Below are positions 18,766 through 27,942 of a stretch of DNA of 33,238 bases, one piece after another. The notes under the pieces were generated by a model. It had not been told where the DNA came from, did not search any database, and was given only the letters and a program-made list of their open reading frames with translations. How positions within the stretch are numbered: position 1 is the stretch's first letter; each line of letters opens with the position of its first letter. The position numbers were made by a program, and so were the translations under genes. Origin of the DNA: an uncultured Candidatus Saccharibacteria bacterium (lineage in GTDB: Bacteria > Patescibacteriota > Saccharimonadia > Saccharimonadales > Saccharimonadaceae); the NCBI GenBank assembly GCA_938040655.1, contig CALHZK010000014.1:1-33238 (forward strand). The letters are read 5' to 3'.

Positions 18766-18771
18766 TATAAT
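18766..18771 (+). promoter_or_regulatory. -10 element of priA
   Basis: TATAAT that overlaps an in-frame ATG (18770-18772). The start of transcription 7 nt further falls on the GTG at 18779, which makes the ATG unusable from this promoter. The -35 position (17 nt upstream) has TTATAA, part of the inverted repeat. Confidence 0.5.
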
Positions 18772-18778
18772 GAAGACC

Positions 18779-20722
18779 GTGTGGTATTACCTTGTGTCGC
18801 CGGTCAAGATCGTTCGGGCAAATGAGTCAGCTTTTACCTATGCCTCTGAGACAGAGCTCGCGATTGGCAGCCTTGTCGCGGTCGAGGTCGGCCGGCAGAC
18901 AATGGCCGGCGTGGTGATGATGCCAGTCGAGCAGCCGACATTTGCCGTCAAGCCTATCCAACGAACCCTCAGCCCGGCGCCACTGCCGCTGCCGCTGGTC
19001 CAGACTGCCCAATGGATGAGTCAATATTATGCAACACACTTGGCAACGGTGTGGCAGACAGTTCTGCCACGGGGGCTGTTGAAACAGCGCCGTACACGAC
19101 CAACCCCTCAGTCAACCGCCAAAGTTCGCGCCCGCACAGCCTATCAACTCACGGCTGACCAAGCGGCAGCCCTCGATACTATCACCACTATGTCGCCCGG
19201 CACAGCCCTGCTTCACGGCGTCACTGGTTCTGGCAAAACTCTGGTGTATATCGAAGCGGCTCGGCGCGTGCAAGCCGACGGCTTATCAGTGATCGTGCTG
19301 GTGCCAGAGATCGCCCTCACCACCCAGCTGATTGACCAGTTTTCTGCGCACTTTCGTACTGTGGTGGTAGCCCACTCACGCCAAACAGAGGCCGAGCGCC
19401 ACCAGGCGTGGCGCCGAGTCATTCAAGCAGATGGGCCGGTTGTCGTCATCGGCCCTCGCTCAGCATTATTTATGCCAGTCCAACAGCTTGGGCTAATCGT
19501 GATTGATGAGTGCCACGAGCCAAGCTTCAAGCAAGAGCAATCGCCCCGCTACTCTGCCCTGCGTGTCGCCACTATTTTGGCCCAGCAGCATCAGGCAAAG
19601 GTTATCTTGGGCAGTGCCACGCCAAGTGTCAGCGATTACTTTTTTGCACAAAAAACCAATCGACCGATTATCACCATGGCCCACCCAGCACGCGCCCAGA
19701 CCGTCAAACCATCGATCAGCCTGGTCGACATGACAAAGCGCCAACAGTTTTGCCAGCATCATTTTTTGTCAGACCCTCTTCTCCAGGCGATCAAAGCCAC
19801 CCTGGATGCCGGCAGGCAAGTATTGCTATTTCATAATCGGCGAGGTACCGCCACTATCACGCTATGCCGACAGTGCGGCTGGAGCGCGGGCTGCCCGCGC
19901 TGCTTTGTGCCCTTGACACTCCATGCCGACCATCACCAATTGATCTGCCATATTTGCGGGTTTACGAGCCACGTACCGACCAGCTGCCCAGAATGCCACC
20001 AGGCTGACGTACTGCATAAAGGACTGGGGACGAAACGGATCGAAACCGCCATCCGCCAACTCTTTCCGCATAAAACTATTGCGCGATTTGATGCCGATAC
20101 CCCGTCTTCAGAGACAGCCGACCGCCGCTATGCTGAACTGTATAATGGTTCAATCGATATCATCATCGGCACACAGGTTATCGCAAAGGGGTTTGATTTG
20201 CCACAGCTACGCACCGTGGGGATTGTCCAAGCCGACACAGGCCTTGATCTCCCCGATTTCGCCGCCGCCGAGCGGACCTTTCAGCTCCTAGCTCAGGCGG
20301 TTGGTCGGGTTGGCCGCTCTCACCACCCTACCCAAGTGATTGTCCAAAGCTACCAACCACATCACCCCGCTATCCGCGATGGCATTAGCCAGCGCTACCA
20401 AGATTTTTTTCAGCGGACAATCGCCCAGCGCCAAGCCACCAACTTTCCACCATTCGTCCACCTCCTGCAGCTGACCTGCGTCTACAAAACGGAGCGCTCA
20501 GCCATTAGCCAAGCCCAAAAGCTAGCTGCCACCCTCCGCAGCCAGGCGGCAGACGGTGTCGAAATTCTCGGCCCAACCCCAGCGTTTTACGAGCGAGTCC
20601 GCGACACCTACCGTTGGCAATTACTCGTCAAGAGTCCGCAGCGCCACCAGTTGATCGCCCTGCTGCAACATCTACCGGCGACACACTGGCAGTTCGAACT
20701 CGACCCGGCCAGCTTACTCTAA
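18779..20722 (+). CDS. priA: primosomal protein N' (replication restart helicase PriA)
   Basis: 3'-5' helicase that reloads the replisome at stalled forks. The frame opens at ATG 18770, but the -10 overlaps it, so the GTG at 18779 is preferred (WYYLVSPVKIV is the usual PriA beginning); this gives 647 aa. Domains: N-terminal 3'-binding domain, Walker A GVTGSGKT (residues 147-154), DECHE for the DEAH box, eight zinc-ligand cysteines in CRQCGWSAGCPRCF, CHICG and CPECH, then helicase motifs ending with QAVGRVGR. Shorter than E. coli PriA (732 aa), as in many small genomes. It heads priA-def-fmt, a common bacterial order. Confidence 0.95.
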   Translation: MWYYLVSPVKIVRANESAFTYASETELAIGSLVAVEVGRQTMAGVVMMPVEQPTFAVKPIQRTLSPAPLPLPLVQTAQWMSQYYATHLATVWQTVLPRGLLKQRRTRPTPQSTAKVRARTAYQLTADQAAALDTITTMSPGTALLHGVTGSGKTLVYIEAARRVQADGLSVIVLVPEIALTTQLIDQFSAHFRTVVVAHSRQTEAERHQAWRRVIQADGPVVVIGPRSALFMPVQQLGLIVIDECHEPSFKQEQSPRYSALRVATILAQQHQAKVILGSATPSVSDYFFAQKTNRPIITMAHPARAQTVKPSISLVDMTKRQQFCQHHFLSDPLLQAIKATLDAGRQVLLFHNRRGTATITLCRQCGWSAGCPRCFVPLTLHADHHQLICHICGFTSHVPTSCPECHQADVLHKGLGTKRIETAIRQLFPHKTIARFDADTPSSETADRRYAELYNGSIDIIIGTQVIAKGFDLPQLRTVGIVQADTGLDLPDFAAAERTFQLLAQAVGRVGRSHHPTQVIVQSYQPHHPAIRDGISQRYQDFFQRTIAQRQATNFPPFVHLLQLTCVYKTERSAISQAQKLAATLRSQAADGVEILGPTPAFYERVRDTYRWQLLVKSPQRHQLIALLQHLPATHWQFELDPASLL

Positions 20723-20731
20723 GTATCATTA

Positions 20732-20740
20732 TGCTATAAT
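20732..20740 (+). promoter_or_regulatory. extended -10 promoter of def
   Basis: TGCTATAAT, 8 nt before the def ATG and 9 nt after the priA stop, so def can also be made from a leaderless mRNA. The 14-mer around it (ATTATGCTATAATA) is identical to that in the LPQTG gene promoter (minus strand, around 28570-28580). Confidence 0.6.
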
Positions 20741-20748
20741 AAGCCAAG

Positions 20749-21324
20749 ATGACAAAAGACGATATTATCACGCTGCCAAACCCCCACCTCCGGCAGAAAT
20801 CAGCACGTATTCACGTCGTGACCGACGACGTCCGGCACACGGCCGACGACATGATCGCCGCAGCGCTCGACTGGGAGGACTCCCGGCCGCATGAGATCAG
20901 CGCCGCGCTGGCAGCCATCCAGATAGATAAACTTGAGCGTATTGTGATTGTCCGTAGTGATTTTGACAACAAATCAGCGCGCGATTTCACCGTACTGATC
21001 AACCCCCAGATCGTCAAATACGAAGGGTCGATTACCGAAGATTACGAGGGGTGTTTGAGTGTCCGGCACATTTACGGTAAGGTGCCGCGCTATAGCAAAA
21101 TCCGCCTGAAAGCACTCGACCTCGATGGTCATGAGATCCGCCTCAAAGCAGAGGGGTTTTTGGCGCGGGTCATCCAGCACGAGGTCGACCATACTAACGG
21201 TATCGTTTTTATCGACCACATTCGCGACAAAACCGACGCCTTTTATCGGCTCGATCAGAAAGGCGAGCTGCAACCACTTGATTATGAAAAAGAAATTGCC
21301 ACCAATCATCTTCTTTGGGACTAG
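20749..21324 (+). CDS. def: peptide deformylase
   Basis: Removes the formyl group from nascent proteins; metalloenzyme. The 191-aa protein keeps motif 2 (YEGCLS, metal-binding Cys) and motif 3 (QHEVDH, HExxH). Motif 1, usually GxGLAAPQ, reads EISAALAAIQ, so the first glycines are gone and the proline is Ile; only the Gln is clear. Activity is likely but the substrate pocket should differ. There is no ribosome site; see the leaderless promoter at 20732-20740. The end overlaps fmt by 41 nt. Confidence 0.92.
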   Translation: MTKDDIITLPNPHLRQKSARIHVVTDDVRHTADDMIAAALDWEDSRPHEISAALAAIQIDKLERIVIVRSDFDNKSARDFTVLINPQIVKYEGSITEDYEGCLSVRHIYGKVPRYSKIRLKALDLDGHEIRLKAEGFLARVIQHEVDHTNGIVFIDHIRDKTDAFYRLDQKGELQPLDYEKEIATNHLLWD

Positions 21325-22174
21325 TTCGTACAGCCTGACTAGCCTGCGAGCACTGGTCGAGCATGGGTTCGACGTCGTCGCAGTCGTCACCAAACCCGAC
21401 AGCCGATCTGGCCGCGGCCACAAGCTGGTCCAGCCACCAGTCAAGCAATTCGCGGTGCAGCGAGGGATCCCGGTCTGGCAGCCGACGAAGCTTCGCGATA
21501 TTGCTGCCGATATCACGGCGCTGCAGCCGGTGGCCGGTGTGCTGGTCTCGTATGGCAAAATTATTCCACAGGCGATTCTTGATTTATTCACCCCCGGTAT
21601 CATCAACCTTCACCCGTCGCTTCTGCCGCAGTGGCGGGGGCCTTCACCGATCGAGTCGGCAATCGCTCACCAAAACGACATCACCGGCGTCACGCTGATG
21701 CAACTCAGTGCACAGATGGACGCCGGCCCTATATACTGCCATGAAAGCCATCGCTTGCTTGGCCACGAGACAAAGCCAGCCCTATACGAGCACTTATTCG
21801 CCATCGGGAGTCAGCTTCTGGTCCGTACACTGCCGGCCATTCTGAGCGGCGAGCTGCAGCCACTCGCCCAAAAGGAAGACCTGGCCTCCTACTGCCAGCC
21901 ACTATCAAAAAAACAGTCACGAATAGACCCAACCACGCTGAGCGCGGCAGCGGCGGAGGCTCATGTCCGAGCCTACGTAGGGTTCCCGCGTAGCCGCCTG
22001 ACAATCGCCGGCCGCGACCTCATCATCACTGCGGCTCACCCAGCCGACCACCCAGAGCACCCACTGGCGGTCCAGTGCCGAGATGGTGCCTACCTGGTCG
22101 TCGATCAGCTCATCACCCCAGCTGGCAAGACCGTCTCGGCTGCCGACTACCTCAGAGGCTATCCGCTCACATAG
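21284..22174 (+). CDS. fmt: methionyl-tRNA formyltransferase
   Basis: Adds formyl to Met-tRNA for initiation using 10-formyl-THF. From ATG at 21284-21286 it has 296 aa, starting KKKLPPIIFFGTSSYSLTSL, the usual Fmt N-terminal strand. The catalytic core is INLHPSLLPQWRGPSPIESA, followed by GVTLMQLSAQMDAGPIY with the conserved Asp; a C-terminal OB-like domain with short strands ends near residue 296. The open frame extends 53 codons upstream inside def, but that part is shadow. No ribosome site is close, so translation probably relies on coupling to def. Confidence 0.95.
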   Translation: MKKKLPPIIFFGTSSYSLTSLRALVEHGFDVVAVVTKPDSRSGRGHKLVQPPVKQFAVQRGIPVWQPTKLRDIAADITALQPVAGVLVSYGKIIPQAILDLFTPGIINLHPSLLPQWRGPSPIESAIAHQNDITGVTLMQLSAQMDAGPIYCHESHRLLGHETKPALYEHLFAIGSQLLVRTLPAILSGELQPLAQKEDLASYCQPLSKKQSRIDPTTLSAAAAEAHVRAYVGFPRSRLTIAGRDLIITAAHPADHPEHPLAVQCRDGAYLVVDQLITPAGKTVSAADYLRGYPLT

Positions 22175-22181
22175 ACAAACA

Positions 22182-22219
22182 GCAGGCGCCAGGGGCGAAG
22201 CGACCAGTCTGGCACCTGC
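22182..22219. terminator. hairpin between convergent fmt and DUF5663 genes
   Basis: CAGGCGCCAG pairs with CTGGCACCTG (9 of 10 bp) over a 16-nt loop, 8 nt after the fmt stop and 35 nt before the end of the convergent gene. T-runs on both sides are poor, so it is a weak or factor-dependent bidirectional terminator. Confidence 0.5.
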
Positions 22220-22253
22220 CTCACTATGATTTCTCACTGTTGTCAGAGTTACA

Positions 22254-22676
22254 TTATGAATCACCAAGAATCGCCTGGCGGTTTGCGGCAATCTCTTGCT
22301 TCAGCTCGTCCATCACCCGCGCCACGACTTCACGGTAGTCTGGCCGGTTGACCTCCAGCCACTTGGTTGCTGCGTACTCATCCTTGAGGCGAGGGTCATC
22401 AGCCGACACACTAGTCGCTTTGACTAGCTGCTGAAACATGACATCATCGCGGTAATTCGGAGCGTACTTTGTCAAAAACTCATCAACCGCCCCTGGGGTT
22501 TTATCGATAATATTAGTAAATTCATTGACCTGAGCGTCGCTCAGGCCCTGGCTCAACTGGCCACCAACCCGTAGCTCTAGCTCTTTGTAAATATGCTCCA
22601 AGAATGGTCGTTTTTGCTCGTCTGGCAGATTGTCCAGGCCCAGTTCTTTTAGGAAGTTATCGTCTAGTTGGAACAT
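22254..22676 (-). CDS. DUF5663-type small protein
   Basis: Function unknown. The 140-aa acidic, all-helical protein starts FQLDDNFLKELGLDNLPDEQK, followed by a helix ending GGQLSQGLSDAQVNEF, the pattern of DUF5663 proteins found mostly in CPR bacteria. A second half with YAPNYRDDVMF and a charged C-terminal helix is not recognised. AAGGAG lies 5 nt before the ATG, behind its own extended -10. A second protein of similar build sits directly upstream. Confidence 0.65.
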   Translation of the reverse strand: MFQLDDNFLKELGLDNLPDEQKRPFLEHIYKELELRVGGQLSQGLSDAQVNEFTNIIDKTPGAVDEFLTKYAPNYRDDVMFQQLVKATSVSADDPRLKDEYAATKWLEVNRPDYREVVARVMDELKQEIAANRQAILGDS

Positions 22677-22712
22677 GTCGTCTCCTTCTCACCTGCTAGT
22701 TTCTATCCCTAT

Positions 22713-22721
22713 AGTATACCA
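22713..22721 (-). promoter_or_regulatory. extended -10 promoter of the DUF5663 gene
   Basis: TGGTATACT on the minus strand without a recognisable -35; start near 22706, leader about 30 nt including AAGGAG. Confidence 0.45.
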
Positions 22722-22738
22722 GCAATCAGCCCAAATTA

Positions 22739-23074
22739 CTACCGGCCGCCCGCTGACGCTGCCTCGGTCGGCGAGGCAGACGATAGCCGATGCATCAGCT
22801 CAGTCATATAACCATCAAAGATCGCCAGATAAAGCTTGTCGGCGCCGGGGATATGCTGCTGAAGCCAATCATGGGCAGCTGATGGATCATCCGGCGATAG
22901 CTGCGCAAAGGCCGCCGCCTGCTCAGTAGTCATCAAATCCTCGACCGCCGCCGCAAACCGTGTCTCGACTGTCTGCACCACATCAGCTATGACCGACTGT
23001 TGCACTTCGGCTGGCGCGTCAGTCAGCGCGAGGCGCCGGAGTATTTCCTCAGTAGTCACGCCATTTGTTGTCAT
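22739..23074 (-). CDS. second DUF5663-like small protein
   Basis: 111-aa helical protein (from ATG 23072-23074). TTEEILRRLALTDAPAEVQQ and a following helix ending EDLMTTEQAAAFAQLS resemble the layout of the neighbouring DUF5663 protein (short helix, LP/AP turn, helix, L(S/T)xxQxxxF), so the two are probably related. The start lies 2 nt after the stop of the large membrane protein gene without a ribosome site, indicating coupled translation. A GTG at 23083 is an alternative start. Confidence 0.55.
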   Translation of the reverse strand: MTTNGVTTEEILRRLALTDAPAEVQQSVIADVVQTVETRFAAAVEDLMTTEQAAAFAQLSPDDPSAAHDWLQQHIPGADKLYLAIFDGYMTELMHRLSSASPTEAASAGGR

Positions 23075-23076
23075 AA

Positions 23077-24933
23077 CTACCACAGACTGCGCTCAGTCAT
23101 CCATTGCTTAATTTCTTCAGAGACACCCGGGCTCCACTCGGCATTACCCGGCGCACCGATCATCAGATCGCCATCCTTAGTGTAGGTCGGCAACCCTTGA
23201 AGTATCTGATCACCAAATTGACCACGCAGGTGGCTGTAGAGCTCGTAGGATTGCTGTGGCGTCAGGCTCTTGCCATTTGCCTGGGCAAATTCTTGTAGCT
23301 CATGGGTCAAACCATGACCAGGCTCAACCGAGAAATGCTGGCCAAGCAAAGCTTCTTGGCTAGTCGAATCAGGTGCTTCTGGCGAAGCCGCTGGCGCAGC
23401 TGGGTGGATCGCAGCGGTCGTACTCTCTCCACTACCGCCAGAAAGGTTCATCAATCCACGAGAGACCATCATGACCGCCAGCGCACCGATCACCGGTCCG
23501 ACAACTCGCAACTGATTTTTCCTAATTTCTTGCTTGGTCTGATCGTTTAGGGCGTCCACCAGGTCGGTGGTGGTGAGATTATCCTTTGCCTCAGCGCTGT
23601 CAATAAATGAGTCCGCCGCCTGCTCAGCTGCCCGATCAGCCGGGCTGTAGACACTGTGGTTTTCTTGATCAATTATTTCGGTGTTGGCGTTGAGCCGATT
23701 CGCCCGCATCCGAATGCCGGCTGCCCCGCTAGCAGCCACCGCTACTCCAAGTGGTACCGCCACCGTAGCCGCGGCTGCTCCAAGTGCGGCCGCCGTCAGA
23801 TAACCAGCTCGCCGCAGCCATTTACGCATTGGCTGCTTCTTATCAGCCTTTTGAATCTCGACAACTGCCCGGGTATCCTCGCCGTGCTGCATAATGATAA
23901 ACTGCCGCTTCCGCTGCTCAGACATGTCGCTTTCTGCCAGTAACTTATCCATCGCCTCCGCATATTGCTGACCACGCTGCTCAACCTCATCGGACCGCCG
24001 GCTGGTCAAGTCCATCAGCCGGTGGCCAAACTGACCACGCAGCAACCAGCTAGCCGAGGCGCTCTCGCGGGTGCCCCAGTGATGCCCCTTCTGTGCCCGC
24101 GCCAGCGCGTCAAGATATGCCTGCCGAGCCGTCTCGAAAGCCTCTCGGAGAGCCTCGGGAGCAGAATCATCCTCTGATGTATTGACAATAATCGTATCAG
24201 TCTCGGCGGTCGGTGCAGATTCCTTCGGAGATTCACCTAGAGCAGCCGCCTCGGGTGCTTCAACGGATGTCGCAGATGGTCCGTTGAGCAGGGACGCTGT
24301 TTCATCTGTCAGTCGCTTAGCCGCTTCCTCCATAACAACCAGATGAAGCGTTTTCCTGGGCTCTACAGGCAGCTTTTCCTCGTACCGTTTTGGTGCCCAG
24401 CCAGTTATCTGCTCGAGCAGTCGCATCCGGCGAGCAATCTTAGTCAGAGCCTTTGTTTCTTCTATAATGTCCTCACGCTCTTCCTTCATGTTGTAGAGTT
24501 CTCTCAGCTCAAACAGATCAAGCACCTCGTCTTTCGCCTCAATCTCATTCGACTCTTTCAGCTGACGAAGCGCCCTGATAAATGTCGTATTGTCGATAGC
24601 TAATAGCTCGTCGACCGTCTCAACGCTCCTGATTTTGTCTGCAGGCGAAGGCTCCTGTACGCTGCTAAGTTCCTTGCCCGGCTGCTCTTGCAATCGAGGC
24701 GCTACCTCATCCACTCCCTCACTGTGTAGTGAATAATCTGGCTCATTACTCGGGGCTCCCGCGCCTGGGTTTTCGGCTGGTGATGGATCGGGCACAGGAC
24801 GCAAATCCCCATGCCGAGAGGTCTCGTCATAAGCTGAGCCGCGTCGCCCATAAACATCCTCATCAGTACTAGGGGCGCCAACCCCTTCCCTATTATCATT
24901 AACTCTATTAGTAGGTAGCACTTCGGCGCTCAT
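23077..24933 (-). CDS. large two-TM protein of unknown function
   Basis: Not recognised. From ATG at 24931-24933 it has 618 aa: a long hydrophilic, Pro/Glu-rich N-terminal region, helical charged segments (LRELYNMKEEREDIIEETKALTK), a hydrophobic stretch at about 374-400 (Ala/Val-rich), a second TM at about 472-493, then a Ala/Pro/Ser linker and a C-terminal domain with GHGLTHELQEFAQANGKSL and YSHLRGQFGDQILQG. The two TMs with roughly 370 residues before them suggest a large cytoplasmic part and an extracellular C-terminal domain, or the reverse. AAGGG lies 11 nt before the ATG. It shares a unit with the two DUF5663-like genes. Confidence 0.6.
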   Translation of the reverse strand: MSAEVLPTNRVNDNREGVGAPSTDEDVYGRRGSAYDETSRHGDLRPVPDPSPAENPGAGAPSNEPDYSLHSEGVDEVAPRLQEQPGKELSSVQEPSPADKIRSVETVDELLAIDNTTFIRALRQLKESNEIEAKDEVLDLFELRELYNMKEEREDIIEETKALTKIARRMRLLEQITGWAPKRYEEKLPVEPRKTLHLVVMEEAAKRLTDETASLLNGPSATSVEAPEAAALGESPKESAPTAETDTIIVNTSEDDSAPEALREAFETARQAYLDALARAQKGHHWGTRESASASWLLRGQFGHRLMDLTSRRSDEVEQRGQQYAEAMDKLLAESDMSEQRKRQFIIMQHGEDTRAVVEIQKADKKQPMRKWLRRAGYLTAAALGAAAATVAVPLGVAVAASGAAGIRMRANRLNANTEIIDQENHSVYSPADRAAEQAADSFIDSAEAKDNLTTTDLVDALNDQTKQEIRKNQLRVVGPVIGALAVMMVSRGLMNLSGGSGESTTAAIHPAAPAASPEAPDSTSQEALLGQHFSVEPGHGLTHELQEFAQANGKSLTPQQSYELYSHLRGQFGDQILQGLPTYTKDGDLMIGAPGNAEWSPGVSEEIKQWMTERSLW

Positions 24934-24954
24934 GTGTGGTGAACCCTTCTTTAG

Positions 24955-24960
24955 ATTATA
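24955..24960 (-). promoter_or_regulatory. -10 element before the large two-TM gene
   Basis: TATAAT with start near 24948 and a leader of about 15 nt that contains AAGGG. A TTGACA at 24993-24998 is 32 nt away, too far to act with it. Confidence 0.45.
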
Positions 24961-25010
24961 TCGAATATACCTCTGTATCCTACCACAAAGGCTGTCAAAA
25001 GTCAATTAAG

Positions 25011-26777
25011 CTATAGTGTTTTCTTAACCAGTTCGCGCGTGAATAGCTCCAGCTTATCGCCGACCTCAAGCGTCAACTTCTTGGACGTCTTCATACTGAT
25101 GCCACACAGCTCACCGGTGAAGACTTCTTTCGCTTCCTGCTGTTGGCGCTGCACACTAGTCACTTCGACCTCGGCGATCTGCTGGTCACCCCGCTTGACG
25201 CGAGCGAGGACGCCCTTTGTCACTTTGCCATGTAGTACCTCGCCGCCAGCAATCACCTCTTCTCGCATCGTCCGGAAGACCCCCTTGACCGCCAGTGTCC
25301 CAACTTCTGTCTCGACGACCTCTGGAGCTAGTAATAATTCCATCGATGCTTTGGCGTCGTCGAGTAGCTCATAAATCACCCGGAAACAGCGAACTTCAAC
25401 CTTTTCACGCGCCGCCAACCGCTTGACTGCCGGTGGTATGTCAACATTGAAGCCATAAATCACTGTATGCTCACCGACCGCCATGTGGACGTCATTCTCT
25501 GAAATATTGCCGACACCGCTGCCAACGACCCGCAAATCAACCTGGCCGTTGGTTTTGATCAGTTTGAGACTGTCAATCACGGAAGTCAACGAACCCTGCA
25601 CATCGGCCTTGACGACCACATTAAATTCCTGAGCATCGTGCTTCTGGTTCATCATCTTTAGGATGTCAGCGCTGGTCACGTTGGTGGTGGCGGCAAGCTT
25701 CTCCTGCTCAAGCTTGGTGTGCGAGGCCTTGTGGCGAGCTTCTTTTTCGTTTTTGGCTATCTCGAATGCCTCGCCAAACTGCGGCAACTCTTTGAACCCA
25801 GTCACGTTGACCGGCATACTTGGCCCGGCCGATTTGACCGCCTGGCCCCGGAAATCTTGTAGCGTCCGCACTCGACCATAGGAAGTACCCGCCACGAGAT
25901 AGTGACCAGGTTTTAATTGGCCGTGCTCCACCAATAGCCCGACCACCGCACCGCGGCCGGTCTCCATATGCGCTTCGATCACCAAGCCCTCGGCTGGCAC
26001 GTCTTCGTCTGCGCGCAAATCTTCCATATCTGCGACAAGCAACACCATGTCGAGTAGCTTATCTAGATTCTGGCCCGTCTTGGCACTGACCTCGACCATC
26101 ACTGTATCACCACCCCACTCTTCTGGGTTCAAGCCGTGCTCACTGGCAAGCTGTGTCTTGACCAGTTGCGGGTTGGCAGTATCCTTATCAATCTTGTTGA
26201 TCGCAACAACGATCTTCGCATGCGCCGAGCGTGCAAATCGAATAGCCTCAATCGTCTGCGGCTTCACGCCGTCATCGGCCGCCACCACGATGATCACGAC
26301 ATCGGTCAAGGTAGCTCCGTGCTGACGCAGCGCCGCAAAGGCCTCATGCCCCGGAGTATCCAGCAGAGTGATCATCCGCCCACGCCGCTCAGCTTGATAG
26401 GCACTAATATGCTGAGTGATACCACCAGCTTCTGACTCCACCGTCTTTTTATCAAGGATCGCATCGAGCAAGCTGGTCTTGCCGTGGTCGACATGGCCCA
26501 TTACCGCTACAATAGGCGGCCGGACCACTGCATGATCTGATAGCTGATGAACATGGCGAAGGCTCTCCGCAGACGCCTGTTTGCGCTTCAGCTGAGCGTC
26601 CAGCTTTAACTCTTCGACAATAATTTGCGCCGTCTCAAAGTCAAGGCGCTGATTAATCGTCGCCGCGATGCCGTTCTTAAACAATTCACCGATCAACGTG
26701 GTCACCGGGAGACCGAGAGTTTCAGCCAATTCGCCAACAGTCACCGAATCCGCAATAGTGACGATTTTTTCTGCCAT
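25011..26777 (-). CDS. infB: translation initiation factor IF-2, short form
   Basis: GTPase that brings fMet-tRNA to the 30S subunit. The 588-aa protein has an N-terminal IF2_N module (TVGELAETLGLPVTTLIGEL), G1 GHVDHGKT at 94-101, G3 DTPGHEAF, G4 NKID, and the C1/C2 domains up to LELFTRELVKKTL. The long N-terminal extension of E. coli IF2 is missing. AGGAG lies 7 nt before the ATG. It follows the S1 gene by 51 nt and is likely co-transcribed. No terminator is evident after its stop. Confidence 0.98.
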   Translation of the reverse strand: MAEKIVTIADSVTVGELAETLGLPVTTLIGELFKNGIAATINQRLDFETAQIIVEELKLDAQLKRKQASAESLRHVHQLSDHAVVRPPIVAVMGHVDHGKTSLLDAILDKKTVESEAGGITQHISAYQAERRGRMITLLDTPGHEAFAALRQHGATLTDVVIIVVAADDGVKPQTIEAIRFARSAHAKIVVAINKIDKDTANPQLVKTQLASEHGLNPEEWGGDTVMVEVSAKTGQNLDKLLDMVLLVADMEDLRADEDVPAEGLVIEAHMETGRGAVVGLLVEHGQLKPGHYLVAGTSYGRVRTLQDFRGQAVKSAGPSMPVNVTGFKELPQFGEAFEIAKNEKEARHKASHTKLEQEKLAATTNVTSADILKMMNQKHDAQEFNVVVKADVQGSLTSVIDSLKLIKTNGQVDLRVVGSGVGNISENDVHMAVGEHTVIYGFNVDIPPAVKRLAAREKVEVRCFRVIYELLDDAKASMELLLAPEVVETEVGTLAVKGVFRTMREEVIAGGEVLHGKVTKGVLARVKRGDQQIAEVEVTSVQRQQQEAKEVFTGELCGISMKTSKKLTLEVGDKLELFTRELVKKTL

Positions 26778-26828
26778 AGTTAGCTCCTCTCACCTCTGGT
26801 GTGCACCACGCCTCAGGGGTTTTGTGTA

Positions 26829-27905
26829 TTATTTTTTCTTTGTGCCAAGCGATAGAGAAATTTTGCGATTGTCTTTGTCGATATCCAGCACGACAAACTC
26901 TTTGCGCTGATTGAGGGTAAAGACCTTCTCTGGGTCAGTGCCATCGCCGCCAAGCTCTGAGACATGCACGAGCGCTTCAACCGCTGGGCTGAGCTGGACA
27001 AAGGCGCCAAACGGTGTGATCCGGGTGACAGTACCCTCGACGGTGTCGCCTGAGCTGAATTGCTCGACCTCATCAAGCCATGGGTCTTTGGTGAGCTGCT
27101 TCATACTGAGCGACAGGCGATCTTTGTCGATGGCGATAATCTTCGCCTCAACCGTCTCGCCAACCTTGACATAATCGGCCGGATTATTGACCCGCTCCCA
27201 ACTGATTTCAGAAATGTGAATCAGCCCTTCGATCCCTTCAACATTGACAAAGACACCAAAATCAACCACGCCAGTCACCACGCCCTTGACGGTATCGCCA
27301 ACCGACAGCTTCTCGAACCGCTCAGCCAAACCTTCTTTGATCGCCTCTTTTTCAGAAAAGATAAGCTTCTTTTTCTTACTCTTACGATCAGCATCCAGAA
27401 TGCGCACCTTGAGCTCTTTGTCTACCAAGCCATTCAGCCGCTGCATAATTTCTTCTTTGTCGTTTGAGGCAACTCGCGGATAATGCTCGGCCGATAGCTG
27501 CGACACCGGCAAGAACCCATGAATCCCCTCATACTCGACCAGCAAACCGCCCCGATTTGCCTTATGCGGTTTGACAGTAATGATATCACCATTTTTCAAC
27601 CGCTCCATGATCTCATCCCATCCACGGTCCTTGACCGCCTGGCGCACACTGAGGAGTGAATAGCCGTCCTCGAGTTCTGTATTGATCACACTGGCCGACA
27701 CTTCATCGCCGACCGCACAGCCCTCTAGATAAGAAACTTCTTTGCGCGGCACCAACCCAACACCGAGTGGACCAAGGTCAACCAGTATCTCATGCTTCTT
27801 GATCGACAGGATTGTGCCATGCACGATCTCGTCAGTCGAAATTTGCTTAATATCATCGCCTGCTTGCGCCAGCAGGTCATCCATTGTGATTGCGGCAGTT
27901 GCCAT
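26829..27905 (-). CDS. rpsA: S1-domain RNA-binding protein (ribosomal protein S1-like)
   Basis: Binds mRNA on the 30S subunit. The 358-aa protein contains four S1 repeats at roughly 20-85, 105-175, 190-262 and 278-350; the third and fourth are classical (VKGVVTGVVDFGVFVNVEG, VEGTVTRITPFGAFVQL), the first two diverged. Four repeats is the short S1 form found in many Gram-positives and CPR. GGAAGGAG is 13 nt before the ATG, with a small AGTCT/AGACT hairpin between, which may bring it closer. It heads the rpsA-infB unit. Confidence 0.92.
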   Translation of the reverse strand: MATAAITMDDLLAQAGDDIKQISTDEIVHGTILSIKKHEILVDLGPLGVGLVPRKEVSYLEGCAVGDEVSASVINTELEDGYSLLSVRQAVKDRGWDEIMERLKNGDIITVKPHKANRGGLLVEYEGIHGFLPVSQLSAEHYPRVASNDKEEIMQRLNGLVDKELKVRILDADRKSKKKKLIFSEKEAIKEGLAERFEKLSVGDTVKGVVTGVVDFGVFVNVEGIEGLIHISEISWERVNNPADYVKVGETVEAKIIAIDKDRLSLSMKQLTKDPWLDEVEQFSSGDTVEGTVTRITPFGAFVQLSPAVEALVHVSELGGDGTDPEKVFTLNQRKEFVVLDIDKDNRKISLSLGTKKK

Positions 27906-27942
27906 AAGTCTTGATAGACTCCTTCCTTACGTTTGCTATTTC

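Noticed and set aside
21125..21283. 53 extra N-terminal residues for Fmt
   Set aside because: They lie inside def in another frame; the normal Fmt start KKLPPIIFFGTSSY begins at 21284.
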